From the NCBI RefSeq assembly GCF_001507435.1, contig NZ_LMWH01000093.1, forward strand, positions 62,001 to 126,000: a DNA stretch of 64,000 nucleotides, in the 5' to 3' direction. The stretch comes from Streptomyces sp. NRRL F-5122. Lineage in GTDB: Bacteria > Actinomycetota > Actinomycetes > Streptomycetales > Streptomycetaceae. This document shows positions 18,850 through 26,700 of the stretch, in pieces. The notes under the pieces were generated by a model. It made no database searches and was not told the DNA's origin. It worked only from the letters and a program-made list of their open reading frames with translations. The stretch's first letter is position 1; each line of letters starts with the position of its first letter. Both the position numbers and the translations under genes were made by a program.

Positions 18850-19963
18850 CCTGCGCGGCCCCTCCGTACCGCCCAAGCCGCTGGACGCGCGCGCCCTCGC
18901 CGCACTCGCCGCGAACCCCGGGTGCAGACGCCGCGCGCTCCTGGACGGGGCCGGGGTGGACAAGGCGGCGCTGGCGGGAGCACTTGGAGCGCCCTCGGCG
19001 TTCGGTCAGTCGCAGTTCGCCTTCGTGCGGGGCAACGCGTTCGAGGCCAGGGTCAAGGCCGACGGCGGCTCGGAGCTGCTGCGGCTGGTGCACGAGATGC
19101 TGGACCCGGCCGCCGACGCGCCCGAAGGGGCGCGTGTCCCCGACCTCACCGCCGCCGGTCCCGAAGGGCGCACGGCCCGGACGGCGCTGGCGTTGCGCGA
19201 GGCCGTCCAGGAGGGCGGCTGGACCCTGCTCGACCACCCCATGCTCGCCCTCCCCGTGGCGGGCTCCCTCGCGTTCCTCGAGCCGGACGCCGTGGTGGTG
19301 CACCCGGACGGCAGCTGGACCGTCGTGGAGATCAAGTCCTTCCCCATGCTGGACGGGTCGGCCGACCCGGCGAAGGTGGGAGCGGCCGCCCGCCAGTCCG
19401 CGGTGTACGTGCTGGCTCTGGAGGAGGTCGCCGCCCGCCTCGGCACGGAGCCGGAAGGGCGCGGCACCGAGGGCGGCGCACCTCCCGCGGTGCGCCAACG
19501 GGTCCTGCTGGTCTGCCCGAAGGACTTCAGCAATCTGCCGACCGCCTCCGCGCTCGACGTCCGCAAGCAGCGTGCGGTCACCCGGCGCCAGCTGACCCGT
19601 CTCGTCCGTATCGAGGAGATCGCCGACGGCCTCCCGCAGGGCACGTGCTTCGCGCCCGACCTCCCGCGGCACGAGCTGACCACCGCGGTGGAGTCGGTCC
19701 CTGCGACCTATGCACCCGAGTGCCTGGCCGCGTGCGAACTGGCCTTCCACTGCCGGGACCATGCACGCGCCGAGGGCGCGGTCACCTCCTTCGGAAGGTC
19801 GCTGCGGGCCGAGCTGGGCGGGCTGACCACGGTGGACGAGGTCCTGGCCGCCGCCCACGGAACGGCCGGCGACCCGGACGACCCGGCGGTGGCGGCGCTG
19901 CGCAGGGCGGCGGAACTGCGGGCGGAGGCACTCGCCGGCCGGGAGGACCCCGTATGTCGCTGA
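18746..19963 (+). CDS. RecB/Cas4/Dna2-like PD-(D/E)XK nuclease with four-cysteine Fe-S pattern
   Basis: 405 aa from GTG 18746. RecB-family nuclease motifs occur in order: GNAFEAR (E100), EPDAVV (D181), VEIKSF (E195, K197) and RQSAVY (Q217, Y221). One Cys lies before the core (C60) and three after it (C326-x3-C330-x5-C336), the layout that binds a 4Fe-4S cluster in Cas4, AddB and Dna2 (C-x2-C-x5-C there). Predicted ssDNA exonuclease or flap nuclease. It overlaps the next gene by 10 nt in a three-gene operon with an SF1 helicase. The start rests on the damage-type promoter; GTG 18800 is an alternative. Confidence 0.8.
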   Translation: MSEFPDSASPAPDREPSRVPLPRTRGTALRQRLADLRGPSVPPKPLDARALAALAANPGCRRRALLDGAGVDKAALAGALGAPSAFGQSQFAFVRGNAFEARVKADGGSELLRLVHEMLDPAADAPEGARVPDLTAAGPEGRTARTALALREAVQEGGWTLLDHPMLALPVAGSLAFLEPDAVVVHPDGSWTVVEIKSFPMLDGSADPAKVGAAARQSAVYVLALEEVAARLGTEPEGRGTEGGAPPAVRQRVLLVCPKDFSNLPTASALDVRKQRAVTRRQLTRLVRIEEIADGLPQGTCFAPDLPRHELTTAVESVPATYAPECLAACELAFHCRDHARAEGAVTSFGRSLRAELGGLTTVDEVLAAAHGTAGDPDDPAVAALRRAAELRAEALAGREDPVCR

Positions 19964-21558
19964 TCGCGACCCTCGCCCGGCTCGAGGCCGTCCGGTCGGG
20001 CCGCGCCCAGGCCCTCGCCACCGTCCGGCACCGACACCTGTCCGAGCGGCCCCTCGTGCTCGTTCCGCTCACCACCGCGGGCGAGGCCGGAGCACCGCTC
20101 GGAGCGCTCGTCGGCACCGACCGGGACGCGCCGCGGCTGCTCGTGGTGCCGCAACCACGCGACCGCGACCTGAGGTTCGCGTTCCTCGCCGACCTCGCGG
20201 ACGTCGTCCTGCCGTACATCGACGGGTTCGCCGAGGCGGTCGAGGCCGCCGAGCGCTCCGAGACCGATCCCGAGACCGGCAAGCGGGTCAAGGTCGAGGT
20301 CGACCTGTGCGCGGACGCGCCGCAGCTGATCGTGCCGAGCCGCGCGGGCATCGACTTCGTCCGGCTCCTCGGCCGCTCCATGCGTTTTCGCCGCACCGCC
20401 GAGCAGGACCCCGAGACCCCGTTCCCGGCACCCACCCGCGTACCTCTGCTGGGCCGGTGGTTCACCCACTTCGGGGAGCGCTCCCGGGTCCCGGGATCCT
20501 CCCTGCTGCTCGCCGTCACCGATCTGCTGCCGCGGCACTGGGCGACCGGGCAGTCCCATCTGGAGGACCAGCACCTGGGAGCACTGCTGGCCTGGATCGA
20601 CCCGCCGGAGGGCACATCGGGCGCGGACGCGGCGCTGCGGGCCGAGCTGGCCCGGGACGGAAGCGGTCAGTTGCTGTGCCCACCCTCCGGGCCGGCCACC
20701 GACCCGGCCTTCGACAACAAGCTGCTCGCCCCGGCCATCGAGCGCTACGACCAGGTGCGGACCCGGCTCGCCGCCGCCGAGGACGGTGTCGAGGCGGACG
20801 ACCGCTTCGGTGAACTCACCGCCGCCGAGCACTCGATCCGCGCGCTCGTCGAGAGGTGCACGCGTCCGATCTGGGACGCGGTGTGGCGCGGACTCGACCT
20901 GCTGCGCGAGCTCGAGGAGGGCGGCCATGTGGCCGACCGCTGGACGCGTGACCGCTGGTCGTTCACCGGCCACCGGGACCGGGTGGCCGCGGGCGAACCA
21001 CCGCAGCCGCGCCGGGACGACGCGGTCACGGCGGCGAACAAACTCGCCGCGCGCGAGCGCGAACAGGCCCGCCTCGACGCCCAGGAGGCACTCGACGACC
21101 CGCTTGTCATGGCCGGGCGGCGGTTGTCGGGCGAGGCGTTCGCGGGCGAGGTCACGGACGTCGTGATGACGTACAGCGAGGGCAAGCGGCCGAGCCCGCG
21201 CCCGCTGCTGACCGTACGGACCGAGGACCGGCCCCATCTCGGGGAGCGCACCAAGGTGTACCGGTCGCTGGCCGGCAAGCCCCAGGCCGCCGAGTTCGTC
21301 GGGCACGAGGAGCTCGCCCAGGGCGACGGTCTCGTGGTCCTGCGGATCGTGGACAAGATGGGGCGCGGCAAGGAGCCGGAGGCGGGCACCGTGCCCGAGA
21401 AGGGCGACCGCGTCTGCTTCACGCTCTTCGAGCACGAGCAGCGCGGCGGGGCGAAGCTGCCCGAGCCCGAGGAGACGCCCTGGACGCACGGCGGGCCTCC
21501 GGGTGAGGCCGACACCGTGCCACGGCCGGATCCGGTGACCGAGGAGGACGTTCTGTGA
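19954..21558 (+). CDS. Unknown middle subunit of the nuclease-helicase operon
   Basis: 534 aa, no recognised catalytic motif. The N-terminal half is globular with a regular WRG/LLR helical region. A Lys/Arg/Glu-rich coiled stretch (about 350-390, AANKLAAREREQARLDAQEA) precedes a beta-rich segment (about 395-510: EVTDVVMTYSEG, LVVLRIVDKMG, KGDRVCFTLFE). The latter resembles the OB-like barrel found between nuclease and helicase domains in Dna2/UPF1 enzymes. It overlaps the nuclease gene by 10 nt and the helicase gene by 4 nt, so the three products are expected in fixed ratio. I infer a DNA-binding scaffold. Confidence 0.75.
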   Translation: MSLIATLARLEAVRSGRAQALATVRHRHLSERPLVLVPLTTAGEAGAPLGALVGTDRDAPRLLVVPQPRDRDLRFAFLADLADVVLPYIDGFAEAVEAAERSETDPETGKRVKVEVDLCADAPQLIVPSRAGIDFVRLLGRSMRFRRTAEQDPETPFPAPTRVPLLGRWFTHFGERSRVPGSSLLLAVTDLLPRHWATGQSHLEDQHLGALLAWIDPPEGTSGADAALRAELARDGSGQLLCPPSGPATDPAFDNKLLAPAIERYDQVRTRLAAAEDGVEADDRFGELTAAEHSIRALVERCTRPIWDAVWRGLDLLRELEEGGHVADRWTRDRWSFTGHRDRVAAGEPPQPRRDDAVTAANKLAAREREQARLDAQEALDDPLVMAGRRLSGEAFAGEVTDVVMTYSEGKRPSPRPLLTVRTEDRPHLGERTKVYRSLAGKPQAAEFVGHEELAQGDGLVVLRIVDKMGRGKEPEAGTVPEKGDRVCFTLFEHEQRGGAKLPEPEETPWTHGGPPGEADTVPRPDPVTEEDVL

Positions 21559-22907
21559 CCGTGTTCGCCCAGCCGGGCGGGGCCCTCGATCCGGGGGCCG
21601 CGGCCGCCCGGGCCACGGAGGCGATCCTCCACGACACGCTGCACGGGGCGCACCGCGGTGTCGTCGTCGACTCGCCGCCGGGCGCCGGGAAGTCCACACT
21701 CGTGGTCCGGGCCGCGCAGGAACTCGCGGCCGCGGGACGGCCGTTGATGGTCATCGCGCAGACCAACGCGCAGGTGGACGACCTGGTGCTGCGGCTGGCG
21801 GAGAAGGACCCCGGGCTTCCGGTCGGCCGGCTGCACAGCAGTGACCCGGACCCCTACGACAGAGCTCTCGACGATCTGCCGCACGTCCGCAAGTCGGCGA
21901 AGGCGGGCGATCTGGCCGGCCTGGACGTCGTCATCTCCACCGCCGCCAAGTGGGCGCATGTCAAGGACGTCGAGCCGTGGCCGCACGCGATCGTCGACGA
22001 GGCGTACCAGATGCGGTCCGATGCGCTGCTGGCGGTGGCGAGCCTGTTCGAGCGGGCGCTGTTCGTCGGTGATCCGGGGCAGCTGGACCCGTTCGCGATC
22101 GTCGGCGCGGAACAGTGGGCCGGGCTGTCGTACGACCCCTCGGGGTCCGCCGTGACCACGCTCCTCGCCCACAACCCCACGCTCCCGCAGCACCGGCTGC
22201 CGGTGTCATGGCGGCTTCCGGCGTCGGCGGCCCCCCTGGTGTCGGACGCGTTCTATCCGTACACACCGTTCCGCAGCGGTACCGGGCACGGGGACCGGCG
22301 GCTCACCTTCGGGGTGGACTCCGACGGTTCGGGACCCGACCGGGTGATCGACGAGGCGGCCGAGTCGGGCTGGGGGCTGCTCGAGCTGCCCGCCCGGTAC
22401 ACCCCGCGCACGGATCCCGAGGCGGTGCGGGCGGTCGCCCTGGTCGTACGGCGTCTGCTGGACCGGGGCGGGGCGTCGGTCTCCGAGCGGGCCACGGATC
22501 CTGCGCCGCTGACCGCCGACCGGATCGCCGTCGGCACGGCGCACCGGGACCAGGCGGCGGCGGTGCGCTCGGCGCTGACGGACCTCGGCGTGACGAACGT
22601 GACGGTGGACACGGCCAACCGGCTCCAGGGCCGGGAGTTCGACGTGACGGTGGTGCTGCATCCCCTGTCGGGCCGTCCTGACGCGACGGCGTTCCACCTG
22701 GAGACGGGGCGGCTGTGCGTGCTGGCCTCCCGCCACCGCCATGCGTGCATCGTGGTGTGCCGGGCCGGGGTCTCGGATCTGCTCGACGACCATCCGTCGA
22801 CGGAACCGGTGCAGCTGGGGGTGACGGTGAAGTTCCCGGACGGATGGGAGGCGAACCACGCGGTGCTGACCCATCTGGCGGAACACCGTGTGGCCTGGCG
22901 TCCCTGA
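21555..22907 (+). CDS. UPF1/Dna2-like superfamily 1 helicase
   Basis: 450 aa. SF1 motifs: Walker A PPGAGKST (41-48), motif Ia TNAQVDDL (71-78), Walker B IVDEAYQ (147-153, DE at 149-150), motif III GDPGQLDP (173-180), motif IV around the SWRLP Arg, motif V VDTANRLQGREFDVTVV and motif VI LASRHRHACIVV. This pattern is closest to the UPF1/Dna2 branch with 5'-3' polarity. The GTG start overlaps the previous stop as GTGA. Shorter than Dna2 helicase halves because the barrel appears to be in the separate upstream protein. Confidence 0.88.
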   Translation: MTVFAQPGGALDPGAAAARATEAILHDTLHGAHRGVVVDSPPGAGKSTLVVRAAQELAAAGRPLMVIAQTNAQVDDLVLRLAEKDPGLPVGRLHSSDPDPYDRALDDLPHVRKSAKAGDLAGLDVVISTAAKWAHVKDVEPWPHAIVDEAYQMRSDALLAVASLFERALFVGDPGQLDPFAIVGAEQWAGLSYDPSGSAVTTLLAHNPTLPQHRLPVSWRLPASAAPLVSDAFYPYTPFRSGTGHGDRRLTFGVDSDGSGPDRVIDEAAESGWGLLELPARYTPRTDPEAVRAVALVVRRLLDRGGASVSERATDPAPLTADRIAVGTAHRDQAAAVRSALTDLGVTNVTVDTANRLQGREFDVTVVLHPLSGRPDATAFHLETGRLCVLASRHRHACIVVCRAGVSDLLDDHPSTEPVQLGVTVKFPDGWEANHAVLTHLAEHRVAWRP

Positions 22908-22917
22908 CGGGCGGGGC

Positions 22918-22942
22918 CACCGGTACGGCCGTACGGCCGGTG
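22918..22942 (+). terminator. Stem-loop after the helicase gene
   Basis: Arms CACCGG (22918-22923) and CCGGTG (22937-22942) enclose a second palindromic TACGGCC/GGCCGTA core. It begins 11 nt after the helicase stop; no T-run. Confidence 0.45.
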
Positions 22943-23239
22943 ACCAACGGCACACCGGGACGGCCGGGCGATACGTGAACGGCCGCCCGCCCCGAGGCCG
23001 CGGCACCGGCTGCCGGCCGGCAGGTCCTCGACCGGCGCAAACGCCCCGGCAGCCGGAAAATTCCGTTCGACGGGAACATCGCGTGAGCGGGCGGCCTTGA
23101 GACTGCGCGAGGCGTGCGGCACGGTCGGCGCCCGATCCTGCGTACTCGCGCTTCGAGGCCCTCTTGCGTCGCCGCGAGACAATGGACGGTGGCCCACCCG
23201 ACGGGTGGCGTCACTCGGACCCTACGAGGAGGAGAAGAC
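22943..23239. other. Intergenic stretch without a gene
   Basis: About 300 nt with no codon-biased frame on either strand. It ends with the GAGGAGGAG ribosome binding site of the gene at 23240. No clear promoter element was found. Confidence 0.6.
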
Positions 23240-23602
23240 ATGGCGGAGCCCACGCGTCGGAACGAGCCGCGGCTACGCCCCGCGCCCCTGCTCTTCGAGC
23301 CGGCGGAGGCGGCCTCCGACCCGGAGCACTTCTTCGACCTGGAGTCGATCGACGACCCGCGGGCCCTGCTTGCGCGCGCCACGGAACTGGCTCAGGCCTT
23401 CCGCGCGGCCGCGGACCGGGCGGTGGAGTTCCAGGCGGTCGCCGCGGCCCAGCTCGCCGATCCACGCCGCTTCGACCGGCTGACCCCCGCCGCGATCGCC
23501 GAACAGGCGGAATGGACCGAGGACTACGCCAAGAAGATGGTGGAGTTCGGCCGCGATCTGATGCGCGGTGTCGAGGCGAGCGGGCCCGAGAACCTGGGCT
23601 GA
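23240..23602 (+). CDS. Small conserved hypothetical protein
   Basis: 120 aa, start ATG 23240 with a near-perfect GAGGAGGAGAAG ribosome binding site. Highly acidic and Ala-rich, predicted all-helical (ARATELAQAFRAAADRAVEF and AKKMVEFGRDLMRG), no Cys, no membrane segment. Family not recognised. It stands alone between two intergenic spaces. Confidence 0.75.
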   Translation: MAEPTRRNEPRLRPAPLLFEPAEAASDPEHFFDLESIDDPRALLARATELAQAFRAAADRAVEFQAVAAAQLADPRRFDRLTPAAIAEQAEWTEDYAKKMVEFGRDLMRGVEASGPENLG

Positions 23603-23753
23603 GCGGTGCGGCGGCGGGGAACCGTCCCGGCCGCCGACCCGAATGATCTTTTGGCATATGCCGGGCGGCACAATACCCCTTCCCGCCCCACCCTGTCCCG
23701 GTTTTCGGCAACCCTCGGAGACGGTTCGTTCACTGCGGGTAGACCTGGGCGTC

Positions 23754-24380
23754 ATGAGCAGTCGAGCGCCGTCCGACGAACCCTGCCGACACCTCCCCGA
23801 CCGGTTCGACGTCTCCGGCGTCACCTCGGAGGGAGCCATCTGGCTCGCCTCGGCGGGAGCCTGTCCCCGCAGCATGCTCGCGCACTGGGCGGATCGCCCC
23901 TCCGCCCCGGTCGTGCTGCCCTGCGGCACCGCGTTCGACATCATCAACGCGCCCGCGATCTTCGGGCGGCGCATGCTCGACCGGCTCTGGGACGAGGGCC
24001 CGGGCTCCGGGCCCGTCGCCGAGCACCGCGGGCGCATGCTGCTCTTCGCGGCGCCCGGCACGGCACGCCGGCTGCCCGCGCTGCTCGACTGGGAGGAGTG
24101 GGGCGGCCGGGTCCAGTCGATTCCGCCGCTGCTGTGCCACGGTCCCGGTGACGCCGTGACCGTGCCCGCGATCCGCCCCGCCGACACCGCCGCCACACGC
24201 CCCGAATCCCGCTGGCTGGTCGCGCCCGACACCTGTCACCCATGGCTTCCCGGACCGGAGGTCGTGCTGTGGGCGGCCGTCCGGGCGGCCCGTACGGCCG
24301 CCTCCGCGGCTGTACGGATATCGATTTTTCCTCCCACCGACCAGGATGCTAAGGTCTACGACGTCAGCAGGCGCCGCTAG
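23754..24380 (+). CDS. Conserved hypothetical, primase/polymerase-like N-terminal fold without catalytic residues
   Basis: 208 aa. AIWLASAGACPRSMLAHW, LPCGTAFDII and MLLFAAPGT are elements seen in Streptomyces proteins annotated as bifunctional DNA primase/polymerase N-terminal domain-like. No catalytic Asp/His set is apparent. Start ATG 23754 is weakly supported (poor ribosome binding site). The stop codon lies inside the tRNA-Lys gene, so the tRNA promoter must sit in this coding sequence. Function unknown. Confidence 0.65.
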   Translation: MSSRAPSDEPCRHLPDRFDVSGVTSEGAIWLASAGACPRSMLAHWADRPSAPVVLPCGTAFDIINAPAIFGRRMLDRLWDEGPGSGPVAEHRGRMLLFAAPGTARRLPALLDWEEWGGRVQSIPPLLCHGPGDAVTVPAIRPADTAATRPESRWLVAPDTCHPWLPGPEVVLWAAVRAARTAASAAVRISIFPPTDQDAKVYDVSRRR

Positions 24381-24444
24381 CTCAGTTGGTTAGAGCAGCT
24401 GACTCTTAATCAGCGGGTCCGGGGTTCGAGTCCCTGGCGGCGCA
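24371..24444 (+). tRNA. tRNA-Lys(CTT), copy 1 of 3
   Basis: 74 nt. Acceptor GCGCCGC pairs with GCGGCGC, discriminator A, no encoded CCA. Anticodon loop CTCTTAA gives anticodon CTT reading AAG. D-arm and T-arm (GGTTCGAGTCC) are canonical. Identical to the copies at 36073 and 41928. A possible -10 TAAGGT is at 24350-24355. Confidence 0.97.
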
Positions 24445-24450
24445 CGATGG

Positions 24451-24505
24451 CGATGGCGATCCATGTTCGCGGAAAGCGCGAACGGGGTCGCCATCGTTGT
24501 TTTTG
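24451..24505 (+). terminator. Intrinsic terminator of tRNA-Lys copy 1
   Basis: Long hairpin: outer arms CGATGGCGA (24451-24459) and TCGCCATCG (24488-24496), inner GTTCGCG/CGCGAAC around a GAAA-type loop, followed by TTGTTTTTG. Canonical form. Confidence 0.85.
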
Positions 24506-24857
24506 CGCGGCGCCACCGCACGTGGTGGGGGCTTCGCCACCCACACCCCCTTTCGGCTCGGCTCCGGTGGACCGGCGTCCGCAGCCGTCCTGGGGCCTCC
24601 GGGCGCAGCCGGAGGCCTTACCGATCCGGGGCCGTGGCCGCCGAGCACCTGCCACGGCGGACCGCAGCCCCATCCCCCCGGCACAAGCCCTGTCTCCGGG
24701 ACGAACCGCACCGCCCCCCCGACCGGCCACAGCGAACCGCGGTGGCGAGCCCCGCCCCTCCCCGCAGCCACACCCCGCCGCGCGGGTCGGCTCCTATGGG
24801 TGCCGGGGGGCCGCCCACCGACCGCGAGCAGACGATCCGTGGTGACCGCGCCCGGAG
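24506..24857. other. Intergenic stretch without a gene
   Basis: About 350 nt of C-rich sequence between the tRNA terminator and the end of the protease gene on the other strand. Open frames exist on both strands but have no ribosome binding site or family resemblance. Confidence 0.6.
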
Positions 24858-26237
24858 TCATTTCTTCGTGACCTTCACCGTCCATGCCCCGGTTGGGGTG
24901 CGGTCCTCCACCTCCACTTTCACCTTCACCGCCCCGGCCGCCACCGTGAAGCTCTCGCCGACCGGGATCGGGGCGTCCGCGAGGGCCGGATAGACGGAGT
25001 TGCCCCAGCAGGCGGCGGTCTGCGGATGGGCGTCCAGGACCTCGATCGGCCCACTGCCCGACTCCGTCTCGCCGTGGACGCGGTAGACGAGGACGCCCGG
25101 CAGGCAGACCCCGGTGTCGTTGCCCAGTACCCCGCGTGCCTCGATGGCGAGCACACTGTCCGACCCCGTCCGCACGACCGCCAGTTTGGTGCCGCGTCCC
25201 GAACCGAAGGCCTCCACCCCGGGCCCGAGCAACCGCTCCCCGGGGCTGCCCGCCGCACCTGTCGCCCCGCCGTCCTGCCCCGTGTCCGCATGCACCGGCA
25301 CCTGCGGCACGGTCGGGCTGGACTCGAGCGGTTCCAGCGTCAGCCGTGTGACCGTACCCCGCACACACACCACCTGCCGCGGGTCCAGCCACCCCAGCTT
25401 CCACTTGTGCCAGGCGAACAGATCGGGAGCCAGACCGAACTGGCTGCCCATGAGATCCCAGTCGCCGACGTACGTGTCCCAGTCGCCCTTGCCGTCGGTG
25501 GGGCGGTGGTAGAGATCGGGCAGGTCGAAGACGTGGCCCGTCTCATGGGCGAGGACCAGGTGGTCCGGCGGATGCTTCTCGAAGACCGTGACCATCCGGC
25601 GGATGTCCGTGCCGTCGGCCTGCATCGGGGTGTCGAGGTTGACCACCTTCGTGGCGTCCGAGTCGACTCCGGGCGCGTCCGGGTCGGCCACGAAGTACAC
25701 GATCTGGTACTTCGAGAAGTCGACCTCCTTGTCCGCCACGGTGACCGCGTCGTGCAGATACGCGGACCGGTGCTCGGGGTCCCAGTCCCGCCCGATGGCG
25801 TACCAGTCGGAGGGCCGGGGCATGCGGATCCAGTGGCTCAGAGGATGCGGGCGCACCGAGAAACGGCCGTAGGAGGCACGTTTGAAGAAGCGGTTGGTGG
25901 CCGGGAAGTAGTCGCTGGTCAGCTCGCTGGGCGTGGTCAGCGGAGTCGCGTCCGGGAACGACAGGAAGACCAGGACGGCGTCCAGCGGGTGGGTGGGCCG
26001 CGTGTAGTCGGCGTTCCAGGTGTCGACGCCCTCCGAGTGATGGGCCTCGCTGCGCGGGAGTTCACAGGGTGCCGTGGGCAGTCCGACCAGTGAGGGTCCG
26101 GTGATGAGCGAGGTCGCCACCAGCGCCGCCATCGACGTCGCCATGGCCGCGGTCCTGCGCAGCATGGGCGTCCTGCCCCGTACGAGCGCCTTGGGGACGT
26201 ACCTGGTTGGCCCCTTGGCGGGGAGCGGACGCGGCAC
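24858..26237 (-). CDS. Secreted M6-like (immune inhibitor A-type) metalloprotease
   Basis: 459 aa. GTG start at 26237 with GGAGG 5 nt upstream. N-terminal signal region with a long basic n-segment and a hydrophobic core at about 29-50. Zinc motif HETGH in HLVLAHETGHVFDLPDLYH (HExxH), with the downstream DLMGSQFG segment carrying the Met-turn. C-terminal beta-rich domain with a Cys pair (CLPG, ACWG). Predicted extracellular zinc endopeptidase. M6 versus a related metzincin-like group cannot be settled by eye. Monocistronic, convergent with the tRNA unit. Confidence 0.83.
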   Translation of the reverse strand: MPRPLPAKGPTRYVPKALVRGRTPMLRRTAAMATSMAALVATSLITGPSLVGLPTAPCELPRSEAHHSEGVDTWNADYTRPTHPLDAVLVFLSFPDATPLTTPSELTSDYFPATNRFFKRASYGRFSVRPHPLSHWIRMPRPSDWYAIGRDWDPEHRSAYLHDAVTVADKEVDFSKYQIVYFVADPDAPGVDSDATKVVNLDTPMQADGTDIRRMVTVFEKHPPDHLVLAHETGHVFDLPDLYHRPTDGKGDWDTYVGDWDLMGSQFGLAPDLFAWHKWKLGWLDPRQVVCVRGTVTRLTLEPLESSPTVPQVPVHADTGQDGGATGAAGSPGERLLGPGVEAFGSGRGTKLAVVRTGSDSVLAIEARGVLGNDTGVCLPGVLVYRVHGETESGSGPIEVLDAHPQTAACWGNSVYPALADAPIPVGESFTVAAGAVKVKVEVEDRTPTGAWTVKVTKK

Positions 26238-26700
26238 GTCGACCTCCGGGTGCGGTTCAGGGGCTCCGCATCCAGCTTTGTCCTACTTGTAGTACTACGC
26301 CCTGTTTGTCTGCACCGGAAGGGTGAGACCCCCTCAGACGGGGGAAAGGGCAGAGAGAAACCGCGTCGGCCAAGGGAGGGGCAGTGCGACGCGGGAGCGC
26401 ACGACGGCGCAGGGAAACGGAGGGGGCGGCCGACAGGGGCCGACACCCCCACCACTCACGCAACGTCACAACCGCGGACGGCCTGATAGACCGGCGCCCG
26501 CCGCGGGCAGAAACGATCTGTCAGAGCGTGCGCCCGTTCCCGGGCACCGGACTGCGGCTGCAAGGCCTCCGGGCCGGGCTCTATGATCGGCACACTTCCC
26601 TGCACGAACACGACGCGCACGGTCGCCCGTCACGCGACCGTCGACCCCGGCGAGACACACGAGATCCGTACGAAGAACGAGTGCACTGCGGGAGCGAGCG
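26238..26700. other. Divergent intergenic region without a gene
   Basis: 463 nt between the protease gene (minus) and the GGDEF-EAL gene (plus). It contains a local AT-richer patch (CTACTTGTAGTACTAC, 26283-26298, a palindromic run around GTAGTAC) close to the protease start, and the GGGAGCG ribosome binding site of the downstream gene. No convincing coding frame. Confidence 0.5.
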
